Assembly: GCF_006788895.1 (NCBI RefSeq)
Contig: NZ_VFRA01000001.1
Coordinates: 868,001 to 932,000, forward strand
Direction: 5' to 3'
DNA length: 64,000 bases
Source of the DNA: Rhodoglobus vestalii
GTDB taxonomy: Bacteria; Actinomycetota; Actinomycetes; Actinomycetales; Microbacteriaceae
Position numbers and translations under genes: made by a program. Below, piece by piece: positions 18,451 through 27,900 of the stretch; positions within the stretch are counted from its first letter, which is position 1, and each line of letters opens with the position of its first letter. The notes beneath the pieces were generated by a model. It did no database searches. It saw only the letters and a program-made list of their open reading frames with translations, and was not told where the DNA came from.

Positions 18451-19257
18451 CTAGCGCTGCGGACGAGCCTCGATATACCCTTCGAAGGCTTCACGGCTGG
18501 TTCGGTGGGGGGTGAAGCCAAAAACGTCTTTGAGCGCCGTGTTGTCCAGCACGGACCGGTAGCGCAAAAACTTCACCTGGGCGGGCCCGTGCGGTGTAAG
18601 TCGCAACGTGCGCCCCACCACATCATCCACGCGCACAAAAACGAACGGGCTTTCCGAGCCCACAATCGTCAGTACCCGACGTGCATCCCACAAAGCTGTG
18701 ATCTGGTTGTTGACGCCCGGCCCCAGAATCGTGCCGATGCGAAATAGAATCTGCGTGAGCTGGGGCGCCGTTTCACGCAACTCCGCAAGCATCTCCTCCA
18801 CCATGCACTTATGGCGACTGTAAGGAAAGTCGTCACTGCCGCGCAGAGGATCAGTTTCGGTCAACCACTCGGGGCTGTCGCGGTGATAGCCATACGCTGC
18901 CCCACTCGACGACACCACGACACGCTTGACCCCCACCTCAACACAGGCGTCAAAAACCGTGCGCGAACCCTCGACATCTACTGCGAACTCTTGCGCGACA
19001 GTTGTGTGCTTACCCGGGTTGACGATCGAGGCGAGATGCACGACCGTGTCGATGGCGTAACTGCGCAAGAGTTCCGGCAGCTCCGGGGCATCCGTCACAT
19101 CGAGCCGACCGTAGAGCACCCCGGGCACTCGCACCCAAGGACTTGGCCGTCGAATATCGGCACCGATAACAAATTCAACGTTCTCGGATGCAGCCAACCC
19201 GGCCACGACAGAAGAGCCCAAGAATCCGCTGCCACCGGTCACTAGTACCCGACTCAT
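18451..19257 (-). CDS. NAD-dependent epimerase/dehydratase (extended SDR)
   Basis: A 268-residue Rossmann-fold oxidoreductase. The nucleotide motif TGGSGFLGSS is at residues 7-16. An acidic/basic stretch, GADIRRP, follows strand 2. The catalytic pair is Ser in VVVSSSGAAYG and YxxxK in YSRHK. The substrate is unknown. It lies directly downstream of a broken flavin monooxygenase gene and overlaps it by four bases (ATGA), so the two once formed a translationally coupled pair, perhaps acting on the same small ketone or steroid-like substrate. With its partner disrupted, expression depends on whether ribosomes still reach the overlap. Confidence 0.78.
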   Translation of the reverse strand: MSRVLVTGGSGFLGSSVVAGLAASENVEFVIGADIRRPSPWVRVPGVLYGRLDVTDAPELPELLRSYAIDTVVHLASIVNPGKHTTVAQEFAVDVEGSRTVFDACVEVGVKRVVVSSSGAAYGYHRDSPEWLTETDPLRGSDDFPYSRHKCMVEEMLAELRETAPQLTQILFRIGTILGPGVNNQITALWDARRVLTIVGSESPFVFVRVDDVVGRTLRLTPHGPAQVKFLRYRSVLDNTALKDVFGFTPHRTSREAFEGYIEARPQR

Positions 19258-20057
19258 CCGCGTGCCTCCGCACCGCTCACGGGCACGCCGGAGTTTTGCC
19301 CCGAACCGTCATCGACACCCCGAACCTTTCGACGCCCCACCACGTGGCCAGCGCAAGCCATGCCACCAATGCCGCTGGCCTCGATCATCCCCATCACATA
19401 CAGACCATCGAAACTGGGCGGAAAAATATTCAGGTAGAGCTCGGGTTCCATCGGTGAAATGCACAGTGCTGCCATCGAGGCGAGTGGGCGCCGGAACAAT
19501 GCGCAAATCGCCCTGGCCCAGATGCCCCAGCACAAGGGTATTGACGATCGGGTGCGACTCATAGATGCGATAGTCAGGTCGCGGAAAACCAAACTTCATT
19601 GGGCCGCCAGTGAATACCTTCAGCACCCGGGTATCAATGAACTGTTTAATACGTGCCGGCAGCGGGCGTCCCTGGTTGAGGGTATCCGCCGGCTTACCGG
19701 ACAGATAGCGCAGAACAAAGTAGTAGCCGCGGCGCACACTCAGGTCGACGCTGTCGGCACGGTGCACGGCATCCACTGCAATGTCACATCCGCTGTTACC
19801 AGCACCAACAACCAACACTCGCTTGCCCGCAAACATTGTGGCCTTCTTGTACTGGCTCGAATGAATGATCTCGCCGGTAAATTCATCATCAAACTTCGGC
19901 ATGCTGGCATCGGCTAGCGTGCCATTTGCCAGAATCACCCCGTCATAGTGTTCGGTTGTTGACTCGTACCAACAAAGCGTACGCCCGCCTTATCGATAGC
20001 TCGGGCGGCGGCTAGCCCCGACGGCCCAGCCCCGATAATGGCGATCGTGACCGGCAT
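19254..20057 (-). pseudogene. Flavin-containing monooxygenase with two internal deletions
   Basis: The start is normal: an AAAGGA ribosome site, ATG at 20057 and an FAD-binding IGAGPSGLAAARAIDKAGV motif. After residue 30 the frame breaks and stops at 19935. The neighbouring frame resumes late in the protein (YDGVILANGTL), so roughly 100 residues that normally lie between are absent. The NADPH motif VVGAGNSGCDIA is present (about 19800-19825). Near 19440 a second frame change joins FTDGT directly to ELYLNIFPPSFDGL, skipping about 35-40 residues. The C-terminus then reads on to the overlap with the SDR gene. Two losses plus two frame changes make a functional enzyme very unlikely. Gap sizes are judged from family knowledge, not alignment. 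Confidence 0.8.
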
Positions 20058-20167
20058 ACGTTCCTTTCTCGGTGAACGACGATATTCACGGCGTTTGTTC
20101 AGCTTACTTGACGAATTGTGGGGGCAGACAGAGCTGTCGACGGCTATGCTATCTACGCCAACAGAAT

Positions 20168-20237
20168 TTCAGTCTCGACGACTGAACGATGCAAGATACC
20201 CGCCGGCCTCTACCCGAAAGATGCCGATCTTGCATCG
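20168..20237 (+). promoter_or_regulatory. Two abutting hairpins in the leader of the glycosyltransferase gene
   Basis: Hairpin 1 is TTCAGTC-tcgac-GACTGAA (20168-20186). Hairpin 2 begins at the very next base, with CGATGCAAGAT (20187-20197) pairing with ATCTTGCATCG (20227-20237) around a 29-base loop. Both stems are perfect. They end 15 bases before the chosen ATG at 20253. I recognise no known riboswitch class. A cis-regulatory RNA or a protein-binding site is possible. Confidence 0.5.
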
Positions 20238-20252
20238 GGGAATCTAACGAGC

Positions 20253-22565
20253 ATGCCGAAAAATCATTTAGACGCGCCATCACGGCGTCGACAGTGGGGC
20301 GCAGAAACCCGCCTCGAGCCACTCACCACGGTGCACGCAGCACCCAGCGACCGTAAGATCGCCCTCGCGCGCCTGGCGATTGTTGCCACGGTCGTCTTCT
20401 GGCTGACCTACGTGATTTACACGATTGTGCGCCAGTTCATCAACAACGGCACAGAGAGCTTTCGCTTTACCACCGAAGCTATTTCGTATGTGATCGTTGT
20501 CACCTTCCTCACCTTCTCGGCGCTCATGTACCTGATCGCTCGCCACGGCGCCTTCCAGCGCTTCCGTTCGCACACCCGCGTTCCGCGTGCCGAACTCGAT
20601 CGACACTTTACTGAGCACCAAGGCTCGATCACCGTGCTCGTGCCCAGCTACAGCGAAGAGCCAGACGTTGTGCGCGCCACCCTGTGGTCAGCATGCCTTC
20701 AGGAGTACCCCACGTTGCGTGTCGTGCTCCTCCTCGACGATCCACCATTTCCGACGAATCCGGATGCTGCGGCACAGTTGGCCGAATCGCGCTCGCTCGC
20801 AGAATCAATCCAGGCTGAACTTGCGGCTCCTCGCAAGCGTTTCACCGACGCTCTCGCTACGTTTGAACGGCGACTGGAGCTCGGTCGCACCGTGGGGCTG
20901 CTCGATCTGGAAGAACTTAACGAGCACTACGAGTGGGCAGCACAGTGGTTAGAGAACAAGGCCGCCACCGAGCAACGGATTGACCACGTCGATGAGTTCT
21001 TTGTCACCCAGGTGATTCAGGGGCTTGCTGGTGAGCTTCAACTCACGTCCAACGCTCTCGGCGCCGCTCACGCCGAGCGCATGGTTCCCCCGACCGCTCG
21101 GATGCATGAACTGTACCGTCGACTCGCGTGGACCTTCACCGCCGACCTCTCCACCTTCGAACGCAAGCTGTACGCCTCGGTGTCACACGAAGCGAACAAG
21201 GCCATGAACCTGAACGCCTACATTGGGCTCATGGGCGGCAACTATCGCCCCGAAGAAACCCCGACCGGCACGGTTCTTCGCCCCATCACGCAGGCAGAAG
21301 CTGGAGACCTATCGATTCCGGATTCGCAGTACCTACTGACGCTCGACGCTGACTCCCTGCTCTTGCGTGACTACTGCCTGCGTCTCGTTTATCTCCTCGA
21401 GCAGGCCGACAACTCACGGGTTGCGGTCACTCAAACGCCATATTCGTCGTTCCGTGGGGCCAACACACGTATTGAACGACTGGCCGGTGCGACTACCGAC
21501 CTGCAGCACATCCTCCACCAGGGCAAGTCCTACTACGGCGCAACATTCTGGGTCGGCGCCAATGCGGTCATTCGTAAGGCGGCTCTTGAGGACATCGTGG
21601 AGACGGAAACCGAAGGTGGTTTCACGGTAAAGCGCTACGTTCAGGACCGCACGGTGATTGAAGACACCGAGTCGAGCATCGACCTGGGCGCACACGGCTG
21701 GACACTCATGAACTATCCGGAGCGCCTCAGTTACAGTGCTACCCCTCCCGACTTTGGCTCGCTCGTTGTGCAGCGTCGCCGCTGGGCAAACGGTGGTCTA
21801 CTGATCATGCCCAAGCTGATGCGCCAGATGCGTGAGCGCAAGGCTCGCGGTGAGACAGTGCCGTGGACCGAGTTCTTCCTTCGGGTGAACTACATGACCT
21901 CGATCACGTGGGCAAGCTTCGGGCTCGTGTTCCTGCTGGCGTACCCGTACGACAGTCGGTTGCTCAGCCCGGTAGTGCTTCTGGCTGCCGTGCCATACTT
22001 CTGGGCCATGGGAAGCGACCTCCGCTACAGCGGTTACAAGTTCACCGATATCTTCCGCATCTATGGCTTCAACCTGATTTTGCTTCCCGTCAACCTCGCG
22101 GGAGTGTTCAAATCGATTGAACAGGCCATCACCAGCAAGAAGATTCCCTTCGCCCGAACCCCAAAAGTGCGAAACCGCACCTCTACCCCGCTGCTATACG
22201 TGCTCGCACCGCTCGTGATCATCACGTTCTCTGGATTCACATTCTGGCGCGACCTGAACGCCGGCAATTGGGGAAACGCAGCCTTCGCCGCGTTCAACAT
22301 GATTCTGGCCGGCCTCGCGGTCATCTCATATATCGGGCTCTGGAACACCGTCGTCGATATTTGGTTGGGTGTCACCCGTTCACTCTTCATCGAGCGCAAG
22401 CCTAAGGAGAAGAAAGAAACGGCCGCACCAGTACCCACCGAACTTGACTGGCGCTCAATCCTTTACTACGGAGACGACAGTGGATCGCACACGAAAGTGC
22501 GCGACTCCATCGTCTTTGCCGAAATGCTGCCCACCACCGAGACCGGAAGCGAGGTTCGATCATGA
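20253..22565 (+). CDS. Processive family 2 glycosyltransferase, membrane-bound (cellulose/chitin synthase-like)
   Basis: A 770-residue enzyme predicted to polymerise a sugar nucleotide into a beta-linked polysaccharide and pass it through the membrane. Two helices (about residues 38-65 and 75-95) precede a GT-A domain with TVLVPSYSEEPD, LLLDDP (160-163), DADS (365-368), ED (470-471) and QRRRW (507-511), the D, DxD, TED-like and Q(Q/R)xRW motifs of cellulose, chitin and PNAG synthases. Several helices follow from 545. A helical insert of roughly 150 residues (about 170-330) lies between the first Asp motif and DxD, which is unusual. The start is set where similarity begins. It overlaps the GH18-like gene by four bases (ATGA). 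The polymer is unknown. Confidence 0.85.
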   Translation: MPKNHLDAPSRRRQWGAETRLEPLTTVHAAPSDRKIALARLAIVATVVFWLTYVIYTIVRQFINNGTESFRFTTEAISYVIVVTFLTFSALMYLIARHGAFQRFRSHTRVPRAELDRHFTEHQGSITVLVPSYSEEPDVVRATLWSACLQEYPTLRVVLLLDDPPFPTNPDAAAQLAESRSLAESIQAELAAPRKRFTDALATFERRLELGRTVGLLDLEELNEHYEWAAQWLENKAATEQRIDHVDEFFVTQVIQGLAGELQLTSNALGAAHAERMVPPTARMHELYRRLAWTFTADLSTFERKLYASVSHEANKAMNLNAYIGLMGGNYRPEETPTGTVLRPITQAEAGDLSIPDSQYLLTLDADSLLLRDYCLRLVYLLEQADNSRVAVTQTPYSSFRGANTRIERLAGATTDLQHILHQGKSYYGATFWVGANAVIRKAALEDIVETETEGGFTVKRYVQDRTVIEDTESSIDLGAHGWTLMNYPERLSYSATPPDFGSLVVQRRRWANGGLLIMPKLMRQMRERKARGETVPWTEFFLRVNYMTSITWASFGLVFLLAYPYDSRLLSPVVLLAAVPYFWAMGSDLRYSGYKFTDIFRIYGFNLILLPVNLAGVFKSIEQAITSKKIPFARTPKVRNRTSTPLLYVLAPLVIITFSGFTFWRDLNAGNWGNAAFAAFNMILAGLAVISYIGLWNTVVDIWLGVTRSLFIERKPKEKKETAAPVPTELDWRSILYYGDDSGSHTKVRDSIVFAEMLPTTETGSEVRS

Positions 22566-24157
22566 GTTCCGCAACGCACCGAATCTCATTTCGTCGACTA
22601 GCCATGGCACTAGTTGTTGCTCTGGCCGTCACCGGCGGCGGACTCTTCGCCTACCAGGCATGGGCATCCAACCAGGCTGACCCCGCCCCTGACCCGTGGT
22701 TTGCCGCCTACGTGGATGTCACCGCGACCCCCAGCTATGAGTTCGAAGCCGCGACTAAAGAGAGCGGCAAGGAAGTCATGTTGTCGTTCATCGTTGCCGC
22801 AAAAAATGATGGCTGCACGCCTACCTGGGGCACCGCATACACAATGGATGAAGCGGCCGTGTCACTCGACCTCGACCGACGCATCGCGCGCCTGCAACAG
22901 CAGGGTGGCGATGTGGCGGTTTCGTTTGGCGGACTATTGAATAACGAGCTCTCTACTACCTGCACCGACAGCAGCCAGCTCGTGAACGCCTACGACTCAG
23001 TACTGGACCGCTACGCGTCAACCACAATCGACCTCGACATAGAGGGCCGAAACCTGAGCGACACCGCTGCCGGTGAGCGTCGCGCTGCGGCGATGGCCAC
23101 TTTGCAGCAGGCGCGACGCTCCGCTGGAGACGACCTTGCCGTCTGGCTCACCCTGCCCGCCGCCACCTTCGGTCTCACCGAGGAAGGCACCACCGCCGTC
23201 ACACAGATGCTCGACGCGGGGGTCGACCTCGCCGGCGTCAACATCATGACGATGAACTTCGGCCAGAGCCTGGCTGACGGTGAAACGAGCGGCGCAGCAT
23301 CCATTCGGTCACTTCAGGAAACCCACCGCCAGCTGGGTGTGCTGTACGACCTCGCCGGCATTGAACTGACGGATGGCACGATCTGGACCAAGCTCGGTGC
23401 AACACCCATGATCGGCCAAAACGACATCGAAGACGAAGTCTTCACCGTGAAAGACGCGGTAGCCCTCAACGAGTTCGCGCTTGAGGAGGGCATCGGCCGG
23501 ATGTCGATGTGGTCGCTCAACCGCGACATCACCTGCGGGCCCAACTATGCCGACGTGACGCGCGTCTCAGACGCGTGCAGCGGTGTCGCCCAGGGGGATC
23601 TGTTCTTCGCAGATGTTCTCGCTGAGGGCTTCGACGGTAAGGTTGCCAGCTCGGCAAAGACCATTACGACCGAGGAACCAACTGACCCTTCAGACCTCGT
23701 GGATGACCCCGCAACCAGCCCCTACGCGGTCTGGCAAGAAGACGCCAGCTACCTTGCCGGAACGAAGACCGTGTGGCATCGCAATGTCTACCAGGCAAAA
23801 TGGTGGACCCGCGGCGACCTCCCCGATAACCCGGTCCTGAACTCCTGGGAAACCCCGTGGACCCTTGTAGGGCCCGTGCTTGAGGGAGAAACTCCCATCA
23901 CGATGCCCACCCTGCCCGCCGGCACTTACCCCGGCTGGGATGGCGCGAGCATCTATGAAGAGGGCGACCGCGTGCTCTTCAGCGGTGTTCCCTATGAAGC
24001 AAAGTGGTGGAACCAGGGCGACAGCCCCGCTGCCTTCTCTTCGGACCCCGACGGCACACCGTGGATTCCGCTAACGACAGAAGAGATCGCCGCACTGGCG
24101 ACCGGTGGCGCGACGGGCGAAGAGTCTAATCTTGCCACTGCTGAGGCCCAAGGCTAA
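22562..24157 (+). CDS. Secreted or anchored GH18-like glycoside hydrolase with two CBM5/12-type modules
   Basis: A 531-residue protein with an N-terminal signal peptide or anchor (about residues 10-35). The catalytic barrel carries VSFGG (120-124) and DLDIE (157-161), the SxGG and DxxDxDxE-type motifs of family 18, with the acid Glu161 retained. Two C-terminal modules (about 388-438 and 456-504), each with a KWW-N/T-RGD-type aromatic core (YQAKWWTRGD, YEAKWWNQGD), match chitin-binding CBM5/12 domains. Chitinases usually degrade imported chitin, but translational coupling to a processive glycosyltransferase suggests a role in trimming or releasing the polymer that the neighbour makes. Both readings remain open. 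Confidence 0.85.
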   Translation: MSSATHRISFRRLAMALVVALAVTGGGLFAYQAWASNQADPAPDPWFAAYVDVTATPSYEFEAATKESGKEVMLSFIVAAKNDGCTPTWGTAYTMDEAAVSLDLDRRIARLQQQGGDVAVSFGGLLNNELSTTCTDSSQLVNAYDSVLDRYASTTIDLDIEGRNLSDTAAGERRAAAMATLQQARRSAGDDLAVWLTLPAATFGLTEEGTTAVTQMLDAGVDLAGVNIMTMNFGQSLADGETSGAASIRSLQETHRQLGVLYDLAGIELTDGTIWTKLGATPMIGQNDIEDEVFTVKDAVALNEFALEEGIGRMSMWSLNRDITCGPNYADVTRVSDACSGVAQGDLFFADVLAEGFDGKVASSAKTITTEEPTDPSDLVDDPATSPYAVWQEDASYLAGTKTVWHRNVYQAKWWTRGDLPDNPVLNSWETPWTLVGPVLEGETPITMPTLPAGTYPGWDGASIYEEGDRVLFSGVPYEAKWWNQGDSPAAFSSDPDGTPWIPLTTEEIAALATGGATGEESNLATAEAQG

Positions 24158-24186
24158 GCCCAGCCGTAAGCGTTACTGACGAGGTC

Positions 24187-24223
24187 GCCGTCATTCCTCA
24201 CGTTCGGGCTGAGGAATGGCGGC
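24187..24223 (+). terminator. Strong hairpin terminator after the GH18-like gene
   Basis: A 14-base-pair stem (24187-24200 with 24210-24223; one G-T wobble) and a nine-base loop, followed by gccAATTTCTT. It lies 30 bases after the stop of the glycosyltransferase/hydrolase pair and probably ends that transcript. Confidence 0.65.
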
Positions 24224-24329
24224 GCCAATTTCTTGGGGCTAGGGATCCCGTTGGGTTGCGGAGAAACCGCTGTCCTGCTGGGCTGGTAATCTTGCCGCAG
24301 GCAGCAGAGACGGAGTGCGCTGAGACCAC

Positions 24330-24902
24330 ATGGATAACACCCCCATCACCGTCTCTATTGAACGCACCGTCGACCCGGCTCGCATCGCCGAAGCAACCGC
24401 CTGGATGCAGACCGGCATCAACCTCGCCACCGGCTACCCTGGCTTCCTAGGCTCTGGCTGGGTGCGGGCCGGTCCGAACACCACAACGTGGCACATGCTC
24501 TACCGATTCACCGACGCCGCAGCACTGTCGCACTGGGAACAGTCTCCCGAGCGCGCTTGGTGGCTCCAGAGCGGCAGCGGGTTCGCTCGTGAAAAACGCA
24601 GTGAACGCCGCACCGGCATCGAAGGTTGGTTCGACGAACCCACCGAGGTCACGGTTGAGCATACCGGTGGCGTCGACGACGTACCACCGCGCTGGAAGCA
24701 AGCCGTCACGATCTGGCTTGGCTTCTTTCCCCTCAACCTTCTCTTCACGTACCTTGTCACGATGCTCGTGCCCGGCTGGGATCTGCTGCCGCTCGTGGTG
24801 CGCGTGCTGCTCACCACGGTGTGCCTCACCCCGGTGATGGTTTACGCGCTGCTGCCGCTGGTCACTCGAACGTTGCGGCGCTGGTTGACTCCCTCGCGCT
24901 AG
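24330..24902 (+). CDS. Antibiotic biosynthesis monooxygenase (ABM)-domain protein with C-terminal membrane helices
   Basis: A 190-residue protein. Residues 1-95 form a ferredoxin-like ABM domain (PITVSIERTVDP, then GYPGFLGSGWVR, then TTTWHMLYRFTDAAALSHWEQSPER), a fold shared by small monooxygenases and heme-degrading or stress proteins. After a charged linker, residues 120-185 contain two hydrophobic helices. This two-part layout is common in uncharacterised proteins. No substrate can be named. It stands alone, between the terminator of the GH18-like gene and hrpA. Confidence 0.75.
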   Translation: MDNTPITVSIERTVDPARIAEATAWMQTGINLATGYPGFLGSGWVRAGPNTTTWHMLYRFTDAAALSHWEQSPERAWWLQSGSGFAREKRSERRTGIEGWFDEPTEVTVEHTGGVDDVPPRWKQAVTIWLGFFPLNLLFTYLVTMLVPGWDLLPLVVRVLLTTVCLTPVMVYALLPLVTRTLRRWLTPSR

Positions 24903-24941
24903 CAGACTCCCAAGCAACAACAGCGCGTAAGCTGAAGGGCT

Positions 24942-27900
24942 ATGTCCGCCTCCGAGGTTCACTCCGCCAGCACCGCCAGCAATGCGGCACCGCGGAGTGC
25001 CGAGCTGGTTGTGACCTACCCGCCCGAGCTGCCCGTCAGCCAGCGCAAAGATGACATCGCCAAGGCCATCCGCGACAACCAGGTTGTCATCATTGCGGGC
25101 GCCACCGGCAGTGGAAAGACCACTCAGCTGCCGAAGATTCTGCTGGAACTGGGCAAAACATCCATTGGGCACACCCAACCTCGAAGAATCGCCGCCCGCA
25201 CCGTTGCGGAGCGCATCGCCGAAGAGCTCGGCAGCGAACTGGGCGATCTCGTCGGGTATCAGGTTCGATTCACCGACCGCGTGGGCAAAAATACGCGCGT
25301 GAAGTTGATGACCGACGGCATCCTGCTGAATGAAATCCACCGCGACCGCGACCTCAAAAAATACGACGCCATCATCATCGATGAGGCCCACGAACGCAGC
25401 CTCACCGTCGACTTTCTGCTCGGCTACCTGAAGCAGCTTCGCGCGCGTCGCCCCGACCTCAGCATCATCATTACCAGTGCCACTATCGACCCCGAAAGCT
25501 TCTCGAAGCACTTCGAGGGCGCCCCAATTATCGAGGTGTCGGGCCGCACCTACCCCGTCGAGATTCGCTACCGACCACTGGTCGCCGAAGATGGTGCCAG
25601 CGGCGAGCTGGAGGCTGAGGATGCCGAAGAGGCGGCGGCGAACCGTGCCGACCGCGACTACCTCGAAGGGATCAACGACGCTCTCGACGAACTTGCCCGC
25701 GAAAGCGACGGCGACGTGCTCGTCTTTCTCTCCGGTGAGACCGAGATTCGGGATGCCGAAGAAGCCATCCGCGGCCGCATCAACTCCGGCGGGATGCACG
25801 CCGGCACCGAAGTACTCCCCCTCTATGGGCGCCTGAGTTCCGCCGAACAGCACCGCGTCTTCGAGTCACGCCGCACCCCCGGCACGCGACGCCGTATCGT
25901 GCTCGCCACCAACGTTGCCGAAACCAGCCTGACCGTGCCCGGCATCCGCTACGTCATCGATGCCGGAACCGCACGCATCAGCCGGTACAGCACCCGCGCC
26001 AAAATTCAGCGCCTGCCCATTGAAGCGATTAGCCAGGCGAGCGCCAACCAGCGTTCCGGCCGTTCAGGGCGAACGAGTGACGGAATTGCAATCCGCCTCT
26101 ACTCCGAAGAAGACTTCACTGCGCGCCCCGAGTTCATGGAACCCGAGATTCTGCGCACCAACCTTGCCGCGGTCATCCTGCAGATGATCTCGCTCGGCCT
26201 CGGCAACATCGCCGACTTTCCGTTCCTGCAGCCACCAGACTCGCGCGGCATCAAAGATGGCCTTGACCTGCTCACCGAACTCGGGGCCGTCGAGAATGCG
26301 AAACCTGTCAAGGATGCGAAAGAGGCGGCCCCCCGCATCACCCAAATCGGTAAGCAACTCAGCCAACTGCCCATCGACCCACGGCTCGCCCGCATGGTGC
26401 TCGAATCGAAGCAGCACGGCACCACCCGCGAAGTCATGGCCATCGTGGCGGGCCTCAGCATCCAAGACCCCCGCGAACGCCCCCTCGATAAACGCCCGCA
26501 GGCAGACCAGCAGCACGCCCGTTTCATCGACCCGACGAGCGACTTCCTCACCCTCCTCAACCTCTGGAACTATCTCGAAGAGAAACAAAAAGAGCTCTCG
26601 GGCAACCAGTTCAGGCGTCTGTGCAAAAACGAATATCTCAACTATTTGCGGGTCCGCGAATGGCATGACGTCTACCGCCAGCTGAGCCGCCTAGCCAAGC
26701 CCCTCGGCCTCGTTATTGGCGATGCCCACTCGAACCCTGACGGCATCCATCGATCGCTGCTCGCCGGCCTGCTCAGCCACATTGGGCTGAAGGATGCCGC
26801 CAAGCGCGACTACATTGGCGCCCGTCAAACCCGGTTCGTCATCTTTCCCGGCTCAGCTCTTGCAAAGAAACAACCCAACGCGATCATGAGCGCCGAACTC
26901 GTCGAAACGAGCCGACTCTTTGCGCGTATGAATGCGTCGATTGATCCCGTGTGGGCCGAAAAGCTTGCCGGTGATCTCGTGAAACGCAGCTACTCCGAAC
27001 CCCACTGGGAGAAGAAACAGGGCGCCGCTGTCGCCTTCGAGAGGGTGACGCTCTACGGCGTCACGCTCGCCGCCCGCCGGCGCATCCAATTCTCCCGCGT
27101 CGATCTACCTGCGGCCCGCGAACTTTTCATTCGGCACGCCCTCGTTGAGGGCGAAGACGATCTCACCAAGCGCGACAAACGTGTGTGGGGATTCGACGCG
27201 AGCAACCGTGCACTGCGCCGCGACCTCGAACAGCTCGAAGAACGCAGCCGCCGCCGCGACATTTTGCACGACGACGAAACGATTTTCGAATTCTACGACC
27301 GTCGTGTGCCCGCTCACGTCGCATCGGTGCGCGACTTCGAGGGCTGGTGGAAGAAAGCCCGCCACGACTCCCCCGACCTACTGACCCTCACCATCAACGA
27401 TCTGCTCGAGAACGCGGATGACGCCGAAGTCGACCACACCAAATTCCCCACCACGTGGATGCGCGGCGACCAAACCCTCGCCCTCAGCTACCGTTTCGAG
27501 CCGGGCACCGACGATGATGGTGTGACCGTCGCCGTACCGCTGCCGCTGCTCGCCGGGTTGCGCCCCGAGGGCTTCGACTGGCAGGTACCCGGACTGCGCG
27601 ACGAGCTCGTGACAGCGCTGATCAAGTCGCTGCCGAAACCCATTCGGCGCAACGTTGTTCCGGCCGCCGACTGGGCCCGCCGTCTGCTCGAAGCTGCCCC
27701 CGCCGATCCGTCGACCGCAGCCCTCGACGACGGTGTCTCGCTGACCCAATTCCTCGCGAAAGAGATCGCGCGACTGACGTACGCGACCATTTCGGCATCC
27801 GACTTCGACCTCGAGCGTGTACCCGCACACCTGCGAGTGACCTTCGCCGTCATCGATGAGCGAGGCAAGAAAGTCGGCGCAAACAAGTCGTTGCGCAGCC

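Noticed and set aside
24320..24325. CTGAGA just before the ABM-domain gene, resembling part of the TPP riboswitch
   Set aside because: The other conserved TPP elements and stems are absent in the 170-base region.
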